Source: Pelagadaptatus sp034112445
GTDB lineage: Bacteria > Pseudomonadota > Gammaproteobacteria > Pseudomonadales > Cellvibrionaceae
DNA length: 64,000 bases
Direction: 5' to 3'
Assembly (NCBI GenBank): GCA_034112445.1
Contig: JAWUVI010000022.1
Coordinates: forward strand, 1 to 64,000
The position numbers and the translations under genes are program-made. Shown in pieces: positions 52,992 to 61,419 of the stretch (positions are counted from its first letter, which is position 1; the number at the start of each line of letters is the position of its first letter). A model generated the notes under the pieces. The model worked only from the letters and a program-made list of their open reading frames with translations, ran no database searches and was not told where the DNA came from.

Positions 52992-53801
52992 ATGTCTATA
53001 GGTATCAATAGCAGCACCGTTAATCCTTCAATTAGCAGCTCTCAAGCTGGTTTATCTCAAGCTCTTGAGCGGATAGCTTCTGGTCATAGAATCAATTCCG
53101 CCGCTGACGATGCCGCCGGCCTCGCGATATCAACAGGCTTTCGCTCTGAAATCAGTGGCTTAGGGCAATCCATTCGTAACGCTAACGATGGTATCTCGCT
53201 GGCACAAACCGCAGAGGGCGCCTATAGCTCTATCACCGATAGCCTCCAAAGAATCAGAGAGCTCTCACTACAATCGGCCAACGGCACACTGAATGACAGC
53301 GATCGCCAAGCAATTAACGCCGAAGCCCAACTGCTTAAAGAAGAAATAACCCGCGTAGCTGAATCCAGTAACTTCAATGGCATTCCTTTACTGTCCGAGA
53401 AGCAAGATTTGAATTTACAGGTAGGCTCAGATGCAGGCGACCAAATAAGTATTGAAACACCTTCTTTTACCGAGCAGCTAGAATCCAGCGGTTTTAATGA
53501 TATTGATTTGAGCTCTGCCGAGTCGGCATCCGCAGCCCTTGCTGCTATTGATGATACTCAAGAATCCGTTAGCAGCAATGCAGGTCAACTAGGCGCAGTC
53601 ATCAACCGATTAGAATCCACTACCGATCAATTGCAAAATAGCCGCATCAATATTTCGTCCGCGAACTCAAGAATTGAAGATGCCGACTTGGCAAAAGAAG
53701 TCGCCAACATGACTCGAGATGAAATACGTTTGAGCGCCAGCATTATTGCTCAAACACACCAAAATCAGCGCGGCGAGTCGGTACTGAAACTTCTAAGCTA
53801 G
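52992..53801 (+). CDS. Flagellin, short form
   Basis: A 269-aa flagellin made of the D0/D1 regions only: the N-terminal part (SSSQAGLSQALERIASGHRINSAADDAAGLAIS) and the C-terminal part (ANSRIEDADLAKEVANMTRDEIRLSASIIAQ..VLKLLS) are conserved and the exposed middle is minimal. ATG 52992 has GAGG 7 nt upstream; a longer frame from 52935 is rejected. It is the only filament gene in the window and has no capping or chaperone gene nearby, so it may be a minor flagellin. It converges on a TetR gene with a 4-bp gap. Confidence 0.9.
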   Translation: MSIGINSSTVNPSISSSQAGLSQALERIASGHRINSAADDAAGLAISTGFRSEISGLGQSIRNANDGISLAQTAEGAYSSITDSLQRIRELSLQSANGTLNDSDRQAINAEAQLLKEEITRVAESSNFNGIPLLSEKQDLNLQVGSDAGDQISIETPSFTEQLESSGFNDIDLSSAESASAALAAIDDTQESVSSNAGQLGAVINRLESTTDQLQNSRINISSANSRIEDADLAKEVANMTRDEIRLSASIIAQTHQNQRGESVLKLLS

Positions 53802-53805
53802 CGGT

Positions 53806-54486
53806 TTATACAGTACCAATCAAACTGGTCACCAACCGAGTAATCACTTGCTTGGCATCATCCCAGCGAGCTTCATCGTCGGCGTACAACAAAATCTCAT
53901 TTTCTAAATATAGAATGGATGCCAAAATCAACTTGGCGTCTGCCGTTGGCGTAGTCGATCCTAGTAGGCTAAAAAAATCTTCTATTGATGCTAACTGAGC
54001 TTCATGCAAGCTCAACATCGGCTTAGCCAGTAGCTGATCACGCATTGCCTCATGCCTAAAGGCTGTTTCAATATTTCTATGTGAAATATCGGCAATCTGA
54101 ATACGTAAATGACTCATCAACAAGTCAATCAGAACCGCCACCACCATGACACGAGTATCACTCTCAGCCAATTGCTCAGGAGTAAGATCTTTTAGCACTG
54201 AGAAGCCTTCGGTCTCTAGCTTTTGGGAGTTGCCCTTATCTCTATCAATGTAATGTACAAACGCGTCGTGAACCAACGCATGGATATCTTCAAAATAGTA
54301 GGTCGTCGCCGCTAATGGCACCTCAGCCTCTTTTGCTACTGCGCGATGCCTAACCCCTCGCACGCCATCTCGTTCGATAACTCTTAAGGTGGCATCTAAG
54401 ATAGCTTCTCGGCGCTCTCGGCTATCAGCTCGCTTAGCCGGTCGGCCTAAATAATTGAGCTTGGCGCTGAGTTTTTTTACAGACAC
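53806..54486 (-). CDS. TetR family transcriptional regulator
   Basis: A 226-aa regulator. The TetR helix-turn-helix is in RREAILDATLRVIERDGVRGVRHRAVAKEAEVPLAATTYYF (about residues 25-65), with a longer ligand-binding C-terminal half. It lies between the flagellin gene (convergent) and the pilZ-pomBA run on the same strand, 37 bp after pilZ. Target genes are not evident. Confidence 0.9.
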   Translation of the reverse strand: MSVKKLSAKLNYLGRPAKRADSRERREAILDATLRVIERDGVRGVRHRAVAKEAEVPLAATTYYFEDIHALVHDAFVHYIDRDKGNSQKLETEGFSVLKDLTPEQLAESDTRVMVVAVLIDLLMSHLRIQIADISHRNIETAFRHEAMRDQLLAKPMLSLHEAQLASIEDFFSLLGSTTPTADAKLILASILYLENEILLYADDEARWDDAKQVITRLVTSLIGTV

Positions 54487-54523
54487 TCAATATCCCCTTG
54501 TTACGACAATGTAGATCGCCGGG

Positions 54524-55090
54524 TTAAATATCATTAACGCTACGCAACTGTACCGCTTGGCGCTGTACGATATATTGTATCAATAACTCTTGATCCAATG
54601 TATCCATGCCACTGAAATTAACCCTAATATAATAACCTTCACCATCAGCAACCGCACTGCGCATAACCACTGAACCGTGCGTATAAATATGGATATTTTC
54701 TGGAAGCAACACTAAATCCACAAACAGGACTTTACCAATCGCAATAGATTCATCGATATTGAATGCCACTCCACAAGCACTGATATTAACCTCTTGTATT
54801 TTATGGGCAATTTGCTCAACGAGCTGGGAATCAATTTCGAGCTGTCGAACCACACAATTTATTTTTTCATCAAACGCTTCTAATAATTCAGCCACTAAAG
54901 GCTGTTGTATTTTTAATTGCCCAAGCACTCGATGTATCGTTTTATCATGAGCCGATAGCAGCTTAGGAACATTCGTAGGGCGTGTATTCAAATCACCCTG
55001 AGACTGAGCCTCAGCATCTGATAAAATACGATATGAAAGCCCAACAGTATCTTTAATTCTAAAAAAGCGACGGCGATCTGCATCATTCAT
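54524..55090 (-). CDS. PilZ domain c-di-GMP receptor
   Basis: A 188-aa protein with both c-di-GMP motifs: RxxxR at residues 7-11 (RRFFR) and N-x-S-x-x-G at 102-107 (NISACG). Between them lies a helical region (40-100) not seen in minimal PilZ proteins. It is 9 bp after pomB, so it is in the stator operon. A YcgR/FlgZ-like role, slowing or swapping stators when c-di-GMP rises, is likely but not shown here. Confidence 0.88.
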   Translation of the reverse strand: MNDADRRRFFRIKDTVGLSYRILSDAEAQSQGDLNTRPTNVPKLLSAHDKTIHRVLGQLKIQQPLVAELLEAFDEKINCVVRQLEIDSQLVEQIAHKIQEVNISACGVAFNIDESIAIGKVLFVDLVLLPENIHIYTHGSVVMRSAVADGEGYYIRVNFSGMDTLDQELLIQYIVQRQAVQLRSVNDI

Positions 55091-55099
55091 ATTTGTGGC

Positions 55100-56083
55100 C
55101 TAAAAAATTTCATCTGGAGCTAAATCAAACAAATACTCTGGATCAAGATCGAGCTCTCGCAAAATATCACTACCTTGGTCTTGTAACACTTTCATATCAT
55201 CATCATCTAGACTCTCATCAAGCCCCTGCTGAATGACGATTTCAACTCGTCGATTACGAGAGCGAGCAGCGGATGAATCATTAACCACTAACGGGTGGGT
55301 ATCTGCAAAACCTGAAACTTCAAAACGCTTAGGGTTTATCTCATCTATTTTCATAAGTTCATGGGCAACCGAGACAGCTCGAGCAGAAGAAAGCTCCCAG
55401 TTAGAACGAAACTTGGCCGTTCTAATGGGTATATTATCAGTGTGGCCTTGCACTTGAATTTTACCGGGCTTGACCCGTAAAACTTCACCTATTTCACTAA
55501 TAACATCATAGTAATCTTCATTCATTTCGGCTGATGCGGTTTTAAAAGAGCCTTTTTCCCGAATACGAATTATGATCTTACGGCCAACGGTTTCTATCTC
55601 AATTTCGCCCGCGGCAATTTGGTCGTGTAACGCTTGCGCCAATTCGGTAGCGTCCTGCTCTGTTTGCTGAATCATATCTTCAAGCTTTTGCTTGATTCGA
55701 GCCTTAACACCGGCCTCTTGGTTTTCTTCGCCTTGCTCTACGTCATATTCTTGTGCGCACTCAAAGTCCAAAGAACTTTCCGTAATGTCCTCGGTATGCT
55801 GCCAAATTTCATTGATAGGGGTCGGTTCAGGAGTAGCAGGACTGAATTCTTGCGCGATGATACTGGTTCCCTTTGGAACATCCGTGACATTGAGTTTATT
55901 TTGCACACCAAATGCCTGCGCCATAGAACCAGCAAGCCGTTTAAACTTCATGGCATCCATTTCAGAAAAAGACAGCAGCAAAACGAAAAAGCACATCAGC
56001 AATGACATTAAGTCAGCAAATGTACCCATCCACGGCGGCAGTCCCTCTGGAGGACAATCACACGGTTGCTCTTCATCACTCAT
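55100..56083 (-). CDS. pomB: Flagellar motor stator protein PomB
   Basis: A 327-aa MotB-family stator. One helix carries the ion-binding Asp24 in WMGTFADLMSLLMCFFVLLLSF, in the same position as Vibrio PomB. A plug and linker follow, then an OmpA-like peptidoglycan-binding domain (IQVQGHTDNIPI..NWELSSARA). CDCPPEGLPPWMG and VPKGTSIIAQEF match PomB rather than MotB, so sodium coupling is expected. It lies 26 bp after pomA. Confidence 0.94.
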   Translation of the reverse strand: MSDEEQPCDCPPEGLPPWMGTFADLMSLLMCFFVLLLSFSEMDAMKFKRLAGSMAQAFGVQNKLNVTDVPKGTSIIAQEFSPATPEPTPINEIWQHTEDITESSLDFECAQEYDVEQGEENQEAGVKARIKQKLEDMIQQTEQDATELAQALHDQIAAGEIEIETVGRKIIIRIREKGSFKTASAEMNEDYYDVISEIGEVLRVKPGKIQVQGHTDNIPIRTAKFRSNWELSSARAVSVAHELMKIDEINPKRFEVSGFADTHPLVVNDSSAARSRNRRVEIVIQQGLDESLDDDDMKVLQDQGSDILRELDLDPEYLFDLAPDEIF

Positions 56084-56109
56084 TTACTAGCTCGACCCTA
56101 TTAAATGCT

Positions 56110-56871
56110 CTATTCCGCATCCGCAGCAGCGCGTTTACTTTCCGGTAAATAGGTACGCAACATACCATCAATAACTCTTGGATTTTGCCCACCCTGAATA
56201 GCCAATAAAGCATCTATAACCAAGCTCTTAATCATCGCCTCTTCGCCAGCACGTAATTTAAGTTTATCGGCCACGGGTTCGCAAAAGGCGTTTGCGAGGA
56301 TAGCTCCGTATAGGGTGGTTAACAATGCAACAGCCATCGCAGGACCAATTGATTTAGGGTCATCCATATTCGCCAGCATAGCCACCAGGCCAATCAATGT
56401 TCCGATCATACCCATAGCCGGAGCCATTGCGGCTAAATGTCTAAAAATTGTCGACGCTAACTCATGCCTTTCTAACGCTAAATTTTTGTCGTTTGTCAGT
56501 AAGCCCTTCACTACTTCAGGATCATGGCCATCCACTAATAACTGGATGCCTCTTTGCAAAAAGTCATTTCCGACTTCTTTTCCCTCTAAGGACAGCAAGC
56601 CACCCTTACGTGCTATGTCTGCCAACTCTACTATTTCATCAATTAAATCAGCAGGATCAGGCATTTTCACCGTAAAACTTTTACCCGCAATTTTACCTGC
56701 ACCTAAAAATTGACTTAAACCAAATTTAGCCATTACCGCAAAAATACTTCCCCCGAACACAATCACCAGGGATGGAATATTGACAAACATGGCCAAATCG
56801 CCACTCATCAACATGGTGGCTACAATCAGGCCCATCGCACCCAGCAAGCCAACGATCGTTGCTAAATCCAC
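56110..56871 (-). CDS. pomA: Flagellar motor stator protein PomA
   Basis: A 253-aa MotA/TolQ-type protein with four membrane helices. Signatures: DLATIVGLLGAMGLIV, AMAPAMGMIGTLIGLVAMLANMDDP and AMAVALLTTLYGAILAN. It forms the ion channel with PomB. It is divergent from xseB across 289 bp, the Vibrio arrangement pomAB/xseB-ispA-dxs. No promoter could be assigned with confidence in that gap. Confidence 0.95.
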   Translation of the reverse strand: MDLATIVGLLGAMGLIVATMLMSGDLAMFVNIPSLVIVFGGSIFAVMAKFGLSQFLGAGKIAGKSFTVKMPDPADLIDEIVELADIARKGGLLSLEGKEVGNDFLQRGIQLLVDGHDPEVVKGLLTNDKNLALERHELASTIFRHLAAMAPAMGMIGTLIGLVAMLANMDDPKSIGPAMAVALLTTLYGAILANAFCEPVADKLKLRAGEEAMIKSLVIDALLAIQGGQNPRVIDGMLRTYLPESKRAAADAE

Positions 56872-57160
56872 ATTTCACTCCTCGTTTGGAAAACGCCCGC
56901 AAGGAAATTTTCACAAAATTATAATCTACTGTTTTCTCAGTATTATTACTTACTAATTTATTAGATAGCGGCCGCAACCGAGTTTTCATCAATAGTTAGT
57001 GTTTAAAAACATCTACAAGTCTAGCGTGATTTTATTATAATTCCCGCACATCTTTACGGCGCAACAACAATTTAACCAAGAAAACCCATAAAACACCTCA
57101 ATTGACCTATCAACGCCCCTTATGTAGGGTGTCGGCAATTGAAATAACGAGGCATCACAC

Positions 57161-57400
57161 GTGGCAAGCAAAAAGAAAACTCCTGAATTTGAAAAGTCAT
57201 TAGCAGAGCTTGAACAACTAGTAGGCTCACTTGAAAAAGGTGACTTATCGCTGGAACAATCTCTCGCCACATTTGAAACCGGCATTAAACTTACTCGCGA
57301 GTGCCAAACAAGGCTTGTAGAAGCAGAACAAAAAGTACAACTTTTAGTTGAAGAGCAAGGTCAATTAAGCGCCGCACCATTTGATGATGACGAACAATAA
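57161..57400 (+). CDS. xseB: Exodeoxyribonuclease VII small subunit
   Basis: A 79-aa helical protein that activates the XseA nuclease. The motif FEKSLAELEQLVGSLEKGDLSLEQSL is diagnostic. The start is GTG 57161 with GAGG upstream (AACGAGGCATCACAC). It overlaps ispA by one base (TAATG). Confidence 0.96.
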   Translation: MASKKKTPEFEKSLAELEQLVGSLEKGDLSLEQSLATFETGIKLTRECQTRLVEAEQKVQLLVEEQGQLSAAPFDDDEQ

Positions 57401-58314
57401 TGCAAGGGTCACAATCATTACAGGGCTTTCAAAAAAGCGCTCAAATTCGTATCAATACCGCTCTACAAAACTTACTTAACACTCGACCAAATCAATCGCT
57501 GCAATTACATCAAGCAATGCACTATAGCTTAATGGCCGGAGGCAAACGCATTCGACCCTTACTGGTTTATGCCAGCGCACAAGCGGTCAATAAATCGACC
57601 TCTACATACCCCAGCACCAATAAGCTGCTCGATAATATTGCCTGCTCCCTCGAGTGCATCCACACCTACAGCCTTATTCATGACGATCTACCCGCTATGG
57701 ATGATGACGCTTTGCGCCGCGGCAAACCGACTTGCCATATAGAGTTTGATGTGGCAACCGCGATTCTCGCCGGTGACGCACTGCAATCCTTAGCATTTGA
57801 AGTATTGTCCCACGATACCTGCGCTAGCCCCAGCACGTGCTTAGAGCTGATTAAACTATTATCTCGCGCCGCCGGCGATGCGGGAATGGTTGCAGGCCAA
57901 GACATTGATATTCATGCAGCCAACCATAACATTGAGCTCGAGCATCTAAAAAATATGCATACGCACAAAACGGGCGCACTCATAAAAGCCAGCGTACAAA
58001 TGGGGGCAGTCGCCAATGGTTCCAGCCCATCTCAGTTTGATCTTTTGGGAATCTATGCCGACGCCGTCGGCCTAGCCTTCCAAGTACAAGATGACATTCT
58101 TGATGTCACCTCCGATACCGCCACATTAGGAAAACAACAAGGTGCCGACAAATCCCTCAATAAGCCCACCTATGTTTCTCTGCTGGGCCTTGCTGGCGCC
58201 AGACATAAAGCCGCCGAACTGCATGAACAAGCTTTAGAGGCTTTAGTAACATTCAGCGATGATGCCGACACATTACGGCAACTGTCGGCCTATATCGTCA
58301 GTAGAGATTCTTAA
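57400..58314 (+). CDS. ispA: Farnesyl diphosphate synthase
   Basis: A prenyltransferase joining isopentenyl diphosphate units to geranyl and farnesyl diphosphate. The aspartate-rich motifs are DDLPAMDDD (near 95-103) and DDILD (near 232). The YSLMAGGKRIRPLL start region is standard. 304 aa. It sits between xseB and dxs in the usual order, though 126 bp separate it from dxs. Confidence 0.96.
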   Translation: MQGSQSLQGFQKSAQIRINTALQNLLNTRPNQSLQLHQAMHYSLMAGGKRIRPLLVYASAQAVNKSTSTYPSTNKLLDNIACSLECIHTYSLIHDDLPAMDDDALRRGKPTCHIEFDVATAILAGDALQSLAFEVLSHDTCASPSTCLELIKLLSRAAGDAGMVAGQDIDIHAANHNIELEHLKNMHTHKTGALIKASVQMGAVANGSSPSQFDLLGIYADAVGLAFQVQDDILDVTSDTATLGKQQGADKSLNKPTYVSLLGLAGARHKAAELHEQALEALVTFSDDADTLRQLSAYIVSRDS

Positions 58315-58440
58315 ATATTTGCTAACTAAGCCCTCACAAAACGAGCAACCCATACATTAACTTACCGAAGTATCATTAATTGCTATGCAAACCGCACTCA
58401 GAATCATAAAATCGCTTTTTTGATCTAGCAGCCAAATCTC

Positions 58441-60366
58441 ATGCCGAATAAAACCACGTTTCACGAAATCCCTTTAGTTCGTCCAGTAACGCCGCTGTTA
58501 GACCAAATAGACTCCCCTGCCGATCTAAAAAAAATCCCCAAAGAAAAGTTACCTCGACTCGCCAAAGAGCTGCGCGAGTTTTTGTTATTTTCCGTCGGTC
58601 AGACTGGCGGTCACTTTGGGGCCGGCCTTGGCGTCGTCGAATTAACCATTGCCTTACATTACTGCTACAACACCCCTGCGGATTCATTAGTATGGGATGT
58701 AGGTCATCAAGCCTACCCCCATAAAATACTCACAGGTCGACGTGAACAAATGCTCACCATCCGCCAAGAGCACGGCATCTCAGGCTTCCCAAAACGCGAT
58801 GAAAGTGAATACGATACTTTTGGCGTGGGCCACTCAAGCACTTCTATCAGTGCGGCACTGGGTATGGCAATTGCTAACAAGCACAAAAACAACCACAACA
58901 AGGCCATCGCCGTTATCGGTGATGGTGCCATGACCGCAGGCATGGCGTTTGAAGCTCTGCATCACGCCGCTCATACCCGCAGTGATATCCTCGTAGTGCT
59001 GAACGATAATAATATGTCAATCTCACATAACGTCGGAGGGCTGTCTGATTATTTTTCAAAAATATGGGCCAGCAAGCTGTACACCAATTTTCGTGAGGGC
59101 GGAAAAAAAGTATTAGCGGGAATACCAACCGCCCGCGAACTGGTTAAAAAAACCGAAGAACATATGAAAGGGATGGTTTCTCCCGCCACTTTCTTTGAAG
59201 AAATGGGTTTTTATTATATTGGGGTAATTGATGGTCATGACATAGGGCGCCTTATTCATGATCTTCAAAATTTGCGCGAGCTACCTGGACCCAAGCTCCT
59301 GCATATTATGACTCAGAAAGGCAAAGGTTTTGCTCCGGCAGAGCAAGATCCTGTCGGCTACCATGCGCTCAATAAAATTGAACCCAAAGCCAATATAAAC
59401 ACCACAGTAAAAGCTGAAATTAAATCCCCAAAATACCAACAAGTATTTGGCGATTGGCTTTGTGACATGGCGAAACAAGACGTCAACCTACAAGCCATAA
59501 CCCCCGCCATGTGTGATGGCTCTGGCATGGTGCGCTACGCCGAATTATTTCCACAGCGCTTTTATGATGTTGCCATAGCGGAACAACACGCGGTTACCTT
59601 AGCTGCAGGCATGGCTTGCGGCGGACAAAAACCCATTGTCGCCATTTACTCCACTTTTTTACAACGCGGCTATGACCAGCTTATTCACGACGTTGCCATT
59701 CAAAACTTAGATGTAACATTTGCTATAGATAGAGCTGGCCTGGTAGGCGAGGATGGTCCCACTCATTCGGGCAATTACGATCTCAGCTATCTACGCTGCA
59801 TTCCGAACTTATTAATTTGCGCCCCCAGCGACGAAAATGAATGCCGCCAATTGCTTACAACCGCTTATCAACACAAGGGTCCTGCGGCTGTGCGTTACCC
59901 CAGAGGAACCGGCACTGGCGTTAAGATAACAAGTGAACTCCAGACTCTTCCCGTCGGTAAAGGCAAATTGCTACGCCAAGGTAAGCGCATAGCAATTTTA
60001 AATTTCGGCACCTTATTGCCTGCTGCCGCAAAAGCGGCTGAGAATTTAAATGCCAGCTTGTGCGATATGCGGTTTGTAAAACCTCTCGACGAAGAATTAA
60101 TTTTAAGCCTATATGAAGCTCATGATTTACTGGTTACATTAGAAGAAAACACCATTCTAGGCGGAGCTGGTAGCAGCGTCGGAGAGTTTTTATCCAGTCA
60201 AAGTTTAGCCACCAACCTCTTATTTTTAGGCTTACCCGATCGTTTTATTGACCACGCAAAACATTCTAATCAATTAGCCCATGCCGGGCTGAATGCCGAA
60301 GGTATTGAAGCCAGCATTCGCCAACGCCTACAATTGATGGATCAGCATCGTCCTTCCTCATCTTAA
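58441..60366 (+). CDS. dxs: 1-deoxy-D-xylulose-5-phosphate synthase
   Basis: The thiamine-diphosphate enzyme that starts the MEP isoprenoid pathway from pyruvate and glyceraldehyde-3-phosphate. The TPP motif GDGAMTAGMAFEAL begins near residue 160. WDVGHQAYPHKILTGR, FAIDRAGLVGEDGPTH and VRYPRG are signature segments. 641 aa, normal. The 12-bp tandem repeat begins at its stop codon. Confidence 0.97.
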   Translation: MPNKTTFHEIPLVRPVTPLLDQIDSPADLKKIPKEKLPRLAKELREFLLFSVGQTGGHFGAGLGVVELTIALHYCYNTPADSLVWDVGHQAYPHKILTGRREQMLTIRQEHGISGFPKRDESEYDTFGVGHSSTSISAALGMAIANKHKNNHNKAIAVIGDGAMTAGMAFEALHHAAHTRSDILVVLNDNNMSISHNVGGLSDYFSKIWASKLYTNFREGGKKVLAGIPTARELVKKTEEHMKGMVSPATFFEEMGFYYIGVIDGHDIGRLIHDLQNLRELPGPKLLHIMTQKGKGFAPAEQDPVGYHALNKIEPKANINTTVKAEIKSPKYQQVFGDWLCDMAKQDVNLQAITPAMCDGSGMVRYAELFPQRFYDVAIAEQHAVTLAAGMACGGQKPIVAIYSTFLQRGYDQLIHDVAIQNLDVTFAIDRAGLVGEDGPTHSGNYDLSYLRCIPNLLICAPSDENECRQLLTTAYQHKGPAAVRYPRGTGTGVKITSELQTLPVGKGKLLRQGKRIAILNFGTLLPAAAKAAENLNASLCDMRFVKPLDEELILSLYEAHDLLVTLEENTILGGAGSSVGEFLSSQSLATNLLFLGLPDRFIDHAKHSNQLAHAGLNAEGIEASIRQRLQLMDQHRPSSS

Positions 60367-60404
60367 CTACAGACTTAACTACAGACTTAACTACAGACTT
60401 AACT
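60363..60404. repeat. 12-bp tandem repeat after dxs
   Basis: Three perfect copies of TTAACTACAGAC (60363-60374, 60375-60386, 60387-60398) and half of a fourth. The first copy includes the dxs stop codon. It fills most of the 56-bp gap before prmA. Each copy carries TAA, giving several stops. Probably slippage expansion. Confidence 0.9.
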
Positions 60405-60422
60405 CACAATCAGAGAAACATT

Positions 60423-61313
60423 ATGCCTTGGTTGCAACTGCGTATTCACACCAATCGAACTCAAGCTGAAGCTCTTGAAGACGCGCTACTCTGTGCTGGC
60501 GCAGTCTCTATTACACTACAGGATAACGCCGACCAACCTATTTTAGAGCCTGCATTAGGTGAAACCCCACTTTGGGATGACACCTTATTAACCGGCCTAT
60601 TTGATGCCGACATAGACACTCAGCAGTGTTCGTCCATTGCAGGGCAGGCTCTTGGTCAACCGCTACCGTCCCATAAGTGGGAACAGCTTGAAGATAAAGA
60701 CTGGGAAAGAGAATGGATGAGTAACTATCACCCCATTCAATGCAGCGACAACCTGTGGATCTGCCCAAGCTGGAAAGAGCCACCTCAACCAGACGCCACC
60801 AACATTTTGCTCGATCCAGGCCTAGCATTTGGCACTGGGACCCACCCCACTACATTTCAGTGCCTACAGTGGTTGGCTGACCAAACTCTCGATGATTACT
60901 CGATCGTCGATTATGGGTGTGGCTCCGGCATTCTGGCTATTGCTGCACTGTTACTCGGTGCCAACAACGCCATCGGGGTCGATATTGACCCACAAGCATT
61001 GCTAGCAACTCACGACAACGCCCAACGCAATGGGATTGCAACTGACCGCATCCCCGTTTATTTGCCTAAGCATTCACCCGCAACTCAAGCTGACATAGTA
61101 CTTGCCAACATTCTCGCGGGGCCACTAGCTGAACTAGCACCAACACTTACTGAGCTCACAAAGCTGGGCGGGAAGTTGTGCTTATCTGGTATTCTCGCCA
61201 CCCAAGCCGACTCAGTAATGGCGGCCTACGCAGAGCACTTTACGTTTGACCCGATACGCCAAAAAGAAGAATGGGTATGCTTATCGGCCACAAAAATCAA
61301 ATGCCAGCCCTAA
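60423..61313 (+). CDS. prmA: Ribosomal protein L11 methyltransferase
   Basis: A SAM-dependent methyltransferase (296 aa) that trimethylates L11. The N-terminal recognition domain opens PWLQLRIHTNRTQAEALEDAL. LLDPGLAFGTGTHPTT and the SAM loop VDYGCGSGILAIAA with NDxY-like VLANILAGPL are conserved. It is followed by the DUF3426 gene, dusB and fis, a common gammaproteobacterial order. Confidence 0.96.
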   Translation: MPWLQLRIHTNRTQAEALEDALLCAGAVSITLQDNADQPILEPALGETPLWDDTLLTGLFDADIDTQQCSSIAGQALGQPLPSHKWEQLEDKDWEREWMSNYHPIQCSDNLWICPSWKEPPQPDATNILLDPGLAFGTGTHPTTFQCLQWLADQTLDDYSIVDYGCGSGILAIAALLLGANNAIGVDIDPQALLATHDNAQRNGIATDRIPVYLPKHSPATQADIVLANILAGPLAELAPTLTELTKLGGKLCLSGILATQADSVMAAYAEHFTFDPIRQKEEWVCLSATKIKCQP

Positions 61314-61419
61314 TAAAATAAAAATAATCAGTCTTCTGGATTTACCCTGCCTGTTCAGCCAGATAGACTCTCGACTTCGCAATTATTAAATCATTTACTG
61401 GTATAGAGTTAAGAGCCGC

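Noticed and set aside
55634..56090. Two overlapping open frames antisense to pomB (123 and 132 codons)
   Set aside because: Both lie over the clearly identified pomB gene; no start signal or family match.
60363..60404. Short direct repeats after dxs considered as a CRISPR-like array
   Set aside because: The copies are 12 bp and head-to-tail with no spacers; a simple tandem repeat.
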